A DNA stretch of 9,437 nucleotides, from the NCBI GenBank assembly GCA_945897655.1, contig CAMDHB010000112.1, positions 1-9,437 on the forward strand. The letters are read 5' to 3'. Each line of letters opens with the position of its first letter. Within the stretch, counting starts at the first letter, position 1. A program made the position numbers and the translations under genes. Positions 5,794-9,437 of the stretch are shown piece after piece. Origin of the DNA: Pseudorhodobacter antarcticus (GTDB lineage Bacteria > Pseudomonadota > Alphaproteobacteria > Rhodobacterales > Rhodobacteraceae). Below the pieces are notes generated by a model. The model saw only the letters and a list, made by a program, of their open reading frames with translations. It was not told the origin of the DNA and made no database searches.

Positions 5794-8699
5794 GGCTGGC
5801 AGACAAGGGTCTGATCGACCGCAGCAAACTGGTGACCTTCACCTTCGATGGCCGGTCCTATGTCGGCTTTGCAGGGGACAGCCTCGCCTCGGCGCTGCTG
5901 GCGAATGGCGTCAAACTGATGGGGCGCAGTTTCAAATACCACCGCCCGCGCGGTGTTCTGACGGCGGGGTCAGAGGAGCCGAATGCCCTGGTCGAGGTGC
6001 TGGACGACGGCCAGCAAACCCCCAACACCCGCGCCACCGTGCAGGAAATCCATGACGGTCTGGTGGCCCGCAGCCAGAACCGCTGGCCCAACCTGCGTTG
6101 GGACATGCTCAGCATCAACGATCTGGCGGCACCCTTCCTGAGTGCGGGGTTCTACTACAAGACCTTCATGTGGCCGCGCGCCTTTTGGGAAGGCATCTAT
6201 GAACCCCTGATCCGCCGCGCTGCCGGTCTGGGCAAGCTGCTGCCCAAACATGACACCGCCGACTATGACCGCGCCTTTGCCTTTTGCGACCTGCTGGTTA
6301 TCGGGTCCGGCCCCACGGGCCTGATGGCCGCCCTGACCGCCGCCAAAGCCGGCCGGGACGTGATCCTGGCCGAGGAAGACCACATGATGGGCGGCCGTCT
6401 GCTGTCGGATGACGGTCAGATCGGCGGGATGGCTTCGGCCGATTGGGCCAATGCCACAATTGCCACCCTGCGCGCCATGCCCAATGTCCGCCTGATGCCG
6501 CGCACCACCGTGGTGGGCGCCTATGACCACGGCACCTATTCCGCGCTGGAGCGGGTGGGTCTGCATGTGGCCCACCGCCCCCATCTGCCGCGCGAATGTT
6601 TCTGGCGCATCGTGGCGGGGCAGACCATCCTCGCCACCGGCGCGCTGGAACGTCCCATTGCCTTCCGCAACAACGACCGGCCCGGCATTATGCTGGCGGG
6701 GGCCGTGCAGACCTACCTCAACCGCTATGGCGTGGCCCCCGGTCGGCGCGTGACGCTATTTGCCAACAACGACGGCGCCCGCATTGTGGCCCGGCAGTTG
6801 ATGGCCGCCGGGGTCAAGGTGGCTGCCATTCTGGACAGCCGCCCGGTCGCCTCGGTGATCGAGGATTGCCCGGTCTATATCGACGCCCGCGTCACCGACA
6901 CCAAGGGCCGCCACGGCTTGACCAGTATCAGCGTCTCCCACGCCGCAGGCTCGATGGAGGTTGAAACTGACCTTCTGATGCTGTCCGGCGGCTGGAACCC
7001 CCTGCTGCACCTGACCTGCCACCAGAACGGCCGCCCCGTCTGGCGCGAGGATATCGCGGCCTTTGTCCCCAAACCCGGCATGATCCCCGGCCTGACGGCT
7101 GCCGGGTCCGCCAATGGCGTGTTCTCCACCGCCGAATGCCTGGCCCAGGGCCGCGACACCGCCGCCGCCGTGCTGGGCCTGGCCGACCTGCCCGACCTGC
7201 CGCACGCCGAGGCTGCACCCTATGCCATCCAACCCTTCTGGGCAGTCCCGGGGGAAGGCCGCGCCTGGCTCGACTTTGCCAATGATGTCACGGTCAAGGA
7301 TGTGAAACTGTCCGCGCAAGAGGGGTATGTCTCGGTCGAGCATATGAAGCGCTACACGACCCAAGGCATGGCGCCCGATCAGGGCAAAAACTCCAACGTC
7401 GGCGCCCTGGCCGTGCTGGCCGATGCCACCGGGCGCGGCATCCCCGAAACCGGCACCACCACCTTCCGCCCGCCCTATGTGCCCGTGTCCATTGCCGCAA
7501 TGGGCGCTGGGGGCAGGGGTGTGGGCTTTGCCCCGCAACGCTTTCTGACCTCCGATCAGGCCAGCCGCGACCGGGGTGCCCCGATGATCGAGGCGGGGCT
7601 CTGGTACCGTCCCAGCTATTTCCCCAAACCGGGCGAAAGCACCTGGCGCGAGGCCTGCGACCGTGAGGTCATGATGGTGCGCCAAACGGTCGGCGTGGCC
7701 GATGTCTCAACCTTGGGCAAGATCGACATTCAGGGCCGCGATGCCGCCCGGTTTCTGGACCTTGTCTATACCGGCACCTTCTCGACCCTTCCCGTGGGTC
7801 GGGTACGATATGGCCTGATGCTGCGCGAAGACGGGCTGGTGATGGATGACGGCACCACGGCGCGGCTGGGTGAAAACCACTACCTGATGACCACCACCAC
7901 CGCTGCCGCTGGGCAGGTGATGCGGCATCTGGATTTTGTTCACCAAGCCTATTGCGCCGATTATGACCTGCGCTTCATCTCTGTCACCGAAAGCTGGGCG
8001 CAGTTCGCCGTTGCTGGCCCCAAGGCGCGACAACTGCTGAATTCCCTGCTGGACCAACCGCTTGGCGATTTCCCCTTCATGTCCTGCGGTGAGGTGACCA
8101 TCGAAGGCGTCAAGGCCCGCCTCTTCCGCATCTCCTTCTCGGGCGAGGAGGGGTATGAGATTGCCGTTCCTACCCCTTACGGCGAAAGCCTGTTCCGTGA
8201 CCTCGTCGCCCGCGCCGAAACCCTGGGCGGCGGTCCCTACGGGATGGAGGCGTTGAACGTCCTGCGCATCGAAAAGGGCCTGATCACCCATGCCGAGATT
8301 CATGGCCGGGTGACTGCCTTCGACATCGGCGCGCAGAAGATGATCGCCACCAAGAAGGATTGCATCGGCAAGGCCAGCAGCACGCGCCCCGGTCTGACCG
8401 GGCCCGAACGCGAACAGATGGTGGGCCTGCGCGCCCTGTCCGATCAGCCCATTGGCGCGGGGGCCCATCTCTTCACCCCCGGCGACAAGGTCAACCGCGA
8501 AAACGGTCAGGGCTATGTCACCTCGGTCTGCTATTCGCCGACGCTGTCGTCGTGGCTTGGCCTCGCCTTCCTGAAAGATGGCCGCGCCCGCCACGGCCAA
8601 CAGATCCGCCTTGTCGATCACATGCGCAAAACCGATGTCCTGTGCGAAGTGTGCGACCCGGTCTTCCACGATCCCGAAGGAGGCAAGTTGCGTGCCTGA
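5790..8699 (+). CDS. soxA: Sarcosine oxidase alpha subunit
   Basis: SoxA is the large subunit (969 residues, normal length), which binds NAD+, contributes to the FMN site and carries the folate domain. Residues about 10-95 form a ferredoxin-like domain that lacks cluster-binding cysteines, as in other sarcosine oxidases. The Rossmann segment DLLVIGSGPTGLMAA (167-181) starts the nucleotide-binding region, ending in a GSANGVFSTAECLAQG segment (439-454). From about residue 605 to the end is a GcvT-like aminomethyltransferase domain with RQTVGVADVSTLGK (631-644), EEGYE (786-790) and RIEKG (826-830). This domain captures the sarcosine methyl group as 5,10-methylene-THF. It is translationally coupled to soxD and overlaps the soxG start. 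Nothing is truncated. Confidence 0.95.
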   Translation: MRLADKGLIDRSKLVTFTFDGRSYVGFAGDSLASALLANGVKLMGRSFKYHRPRGVLTAGSEEPNALVEVLDDGQQTPNTRATVQEIHDGLVARSQNRWPNLRWDMLSINDLAAPFLSAGFYYKTFMWPRAFWEGIYEPLIRRAAGLGKLLPKHDTADYDRAFAFCDLLVIGSGPTGLMAALTAAKAGRDVILAEEDHMMGGRLLSDDGQIGGMASADWANATIATLRAMPNVRLMPRTTVVGAYDHGTYSALERVGLHVAHRPHLPRECFWRIVAGQTILATGALERPIAFRNNDRPGIMLAGAVQTYLNRYGVAPGRRVTLFANNDGARIVARQLMAAGVKVAAILDSRPVASVIEDCPVYIDARVTDTKGRHGLTSISVSHAAGSMEVETDLLMLSGGWNPLLHLTCHQNGRPVWREDIAAFVPKPGMIPGLTAAGSANGVFSTAECLAQGRDTAAAVLGLADLPDLPHAEAAPYAIQPFWAVPGEGRAWLDFANDVTVKDVKLSAQEGYVSVEHMKRYTTQGMAPDQGKNSNVGALAVLADATGRGIPETGTTTFRPPYVPVSIAAMGAGGRGVGFAPQRFLTSDQASRDRGAPMIEAGLWYRPSYFPKPGESTWREACDREVMMVRQTVGVADVSTLGKIDIQGRDAARFLDLVYTGTFSTLPVGRVRYGLMLREDGLVMDDGTTARLGENHYLMTTTTAAAGQVMRHLDFVHQAYCADYDLRFISVTESWAQFAVAGPKARQLLNSLLDQPLGDFPFMSCGEVTIEGVKARLFRISFSGEEGYEIAVPTPYGESLFRDLVARAETLGGGPYGMEALNVLRIEKGLITHAEIHGRVTAFDIGAQKMIATKKDCIGKASSTRPGLTGPEREQMVGLRALSDQPIGAGAHLFTPGDKVNRENGQGYVTSVCYSPTLSSWLGLAFLKDGRARHGQQIRLVDHMRKTDVLCEVCDPVFHDPEGGKLRA
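8678..8683 (+). promoter_or_regulatory. Ribosome binding site deciding the soxG GTG start
   Basis: AGGAGG inside the soxA coding end lies 8 nt before the GTG at 8692. This ideal Shine-Dalgarno sequence selects the GTG over upstream in-frame ATG codons that would add residues within the soxA reading region. Confidence 0.7.
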
Positions 8700-9201
8700 A
8701 CTCATCGCCAAGACCGCCCTTTCGGGCCAAAGCACCACCCATGCTGGCACCACCCTGGCCGAGGTGAACCTTGGCCAAATCACCTCCATCGCCTGCTTTC
8801 CGGGCCAAATGGCCGCCGTCAGCGCTGTGCTGGGTCCTTTCCCGGCCCCCAACACCCATGCGGATGGCCTGTGCTGGACCGGCCCCGATCAGGCCTTTCT
8901 GATTGGGCGCGCAGCACCCGACCTGACCGGCCTTGCCGCCACCACCGACCAGACCGGCGGCTGGGCCGCGCTGCGCCTGACTGGCCCCTTAGCCGTGGAT
9001 GTCCTAGCTCGCCTTGTGCCTTTGGACCTGCGCCACATGACTGAGGGTCAGGCCGCCCGCGCCCCCCTGGGCCATATGCAGATGGTTCTGATGCGCGAGG
9101 CTGACAGCTTCCTGATCCTCGTCTTCCGCTCGATGGCCCGCACCGCGTGGCATGAGCTTGAAGAGGCGATGCAAATGCTTGCCGCAAGAAAGGCGCTTTG
9201 A
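8692..9201 (+). CDS. soxG: Sarcosine oxidase gamma subunit
   Basis: SoxG is the small gamma subunit, here 169 residues, slightly short for the family. It completes the heterotetramer with SoxB, SoxD and SoxA. Visible features are the N-terminal strand region (LAEVNLGQITSIACFPGQ, about 24-41), the DGLCWTGPDQAFLIG core (60-74), WAALRLTGPLAVDVLARLVPLDL (about 92-114) and C-terminal MVLMREADSFLILVFRSMARTAWHELEEA, all resembling the GcvT-related fold of gamma subunits. It begins at GTG, overlaps soxA by 8 bp, and is followed directly by the amidohydrolase start with no spacer. Family assignment rests heavily on operon position because gamma subunits are poorly conserved. Confidence 0.88.
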   Translation: MPELIAKTALSGQSTTHAGTTLAEVNLGQITSIACFPGQMAAVSAVLGPFPAPNTHADGLCWTGPDQAFLIGRAAPDLTGLAATTDQTGGWAALRLTGPLAVDVLARLVPLDLRHMTEGQAARAPLGHMQMVLMREADSFLILVFRSMARTAWHELEEAMQMLAARKAL

Positions 9202-9437
9202 ATGCTGACCAATGCTGACATCGCCGAACTGACCGACTGGCGCCGTGACCTGCACCGCTTTCCCGAGGTGTCGGGTGAGGAGCGTGAAACGGCAGCCCGC
9301 GTTGTGGCCGCTCTTGCCGCAACCCGGCCCGATCAGGTGATCACCGGCCTTGGCGGCCACGGCGTCGCCGCCGTCTGGAACGGCGCCGCCCCCGGCGAAA
9401 CCGTGTGGTTCCGCGCCGAACTCGATGCCCTGCCGAT
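9202..9437 (+). CDS. M20 family amidohydrolase, N-terminal fragment
   Basis: Only the first 78 codons are present; the gene runs off the right edge. RRDLHRFPEVSGEE (14-27) is the hallmark N terminus of M20D amidohydrolases (hippurate, N-acetyl-amino-acid and indole-acetyl-amino-acid hydrolases). It is followed by GLGGHGVAAV (49-58) and FRAELDALP (70-78), the strand leading to the active site. These enzymes cleave an acyl group from an amino acid using one or two metal ions. The metal-binding HACGHD region is beyond the window. The ATG directly abuts the soxG TGA, with AAGAAAGG 8 nt before it, so co-transcription is likely. A substrate linked to sarcosine or glycine is plausible but unproven. 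Confidence 0.85.
   Translation, partial: MLTNADIAELTDWRRDLHRFPEVSGEERETAARVVAALAATRPDQVITGLGGHGVAAVWNGAAPGETVWFRAELDALP

Noticed and set aside
5820..6075. SoxA N-terminal ferredoxin-like domain without cysteines as a degraded iron-sulfur protein
   Set aside because: Loss of the cluster cysteines is normal for sarcosine oxidase alpha subunits, so it is not decay in this genome.
7707..8855. Long minus-strand open frame opposite soxA
   Set aside because: It is a shadow of soxA created by GC-rich third codon positions, with no recognisable domain. The same applies to other long opposite-strand frames at 2016-2858, 2925-3611, 5970-6584 and 6756-7685.
9412..9435. RAELDALP instead of the more common RADMDALP in the amidohydrolase as a lost active-site residue
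   Set aside because: The second aspartate is retained and this variant is familiar in M20D-type amidohydrolases.

Overview
The window reads as chromosome from a GC-rich alphaproteobacterium, most likely Rhodobacterales (Roseobacter group or relative). The reasons are the GC-rich codon use, a complete heterotetrameric sarcosine oxidase operon in the order soxB-soxD-soxA-soxG, a TadG-like von Willebrand factor A protein, and CtrA-type TTAA-N7-TTAA sequence. The taxon is inferred from gene content, not from a marker gene.

Left part (1-2144): a minus-strand gene at 157-1785 encodes a membrane-anchored TadE/TadG-like protein with a VWA domain. It diverges from a plus-strand glutamate dehydrogenase gene (2145-3578). 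The gap between them is rich in signals: a full CtrA-type box facing the tadG-like gene, a mirror-image pair of CtrA-half-site-like TTAACCAAT sequences nearer the dehydrogenase, and two inverted repeats. The second of these is a perfect 8-bp hairpin just before the dehydrogenase ribosome binding site.

Middle (2145-4260): the glutamate dehydrogenase converges with a small minus-strand flavodoxin-like gene (3584-4063), with only 5 bp between their stop codons. The flavodoxin gene in turn diverges from the sarcosine oxidase operon across about 200 bp, which must hold both promoters.

Right part (4261-9437): soxB, soxD, soxA and soxG are packed tightly. SoxD/SoxA overlap by ATGA, soxG starts at a GTG inside the end of soxA, and an M20-family amidohydrolase gene abuts the soxG stop codon and runs off the window. 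Together SoxBDAG oxidise sarcosine (N-methylglycine, from betaine, choline or creatine breakdown) to glycine, H2O2 and either formaldehyde or, with tetrahydrofolate, 5,10-methylene-THF. The amidohydrolase could feed the pathway by hydrolysing an N-acylated precursor, but its substrate cannot be read from the fragment. Glutamate dehydrogenase would connect amino-acid carbon to ammonium, though it lies outside the operon.

No rRNA, tRNA, CRISPR array, insertion sequence or phage gene was seen. The coding genes are ordinary families. The most interesting material is the regulatory DNA between the tadG-like gene and the dehydrogenase gene, and the sox-linked amidohydrolase. I found no convincing sign of an entirely new system.
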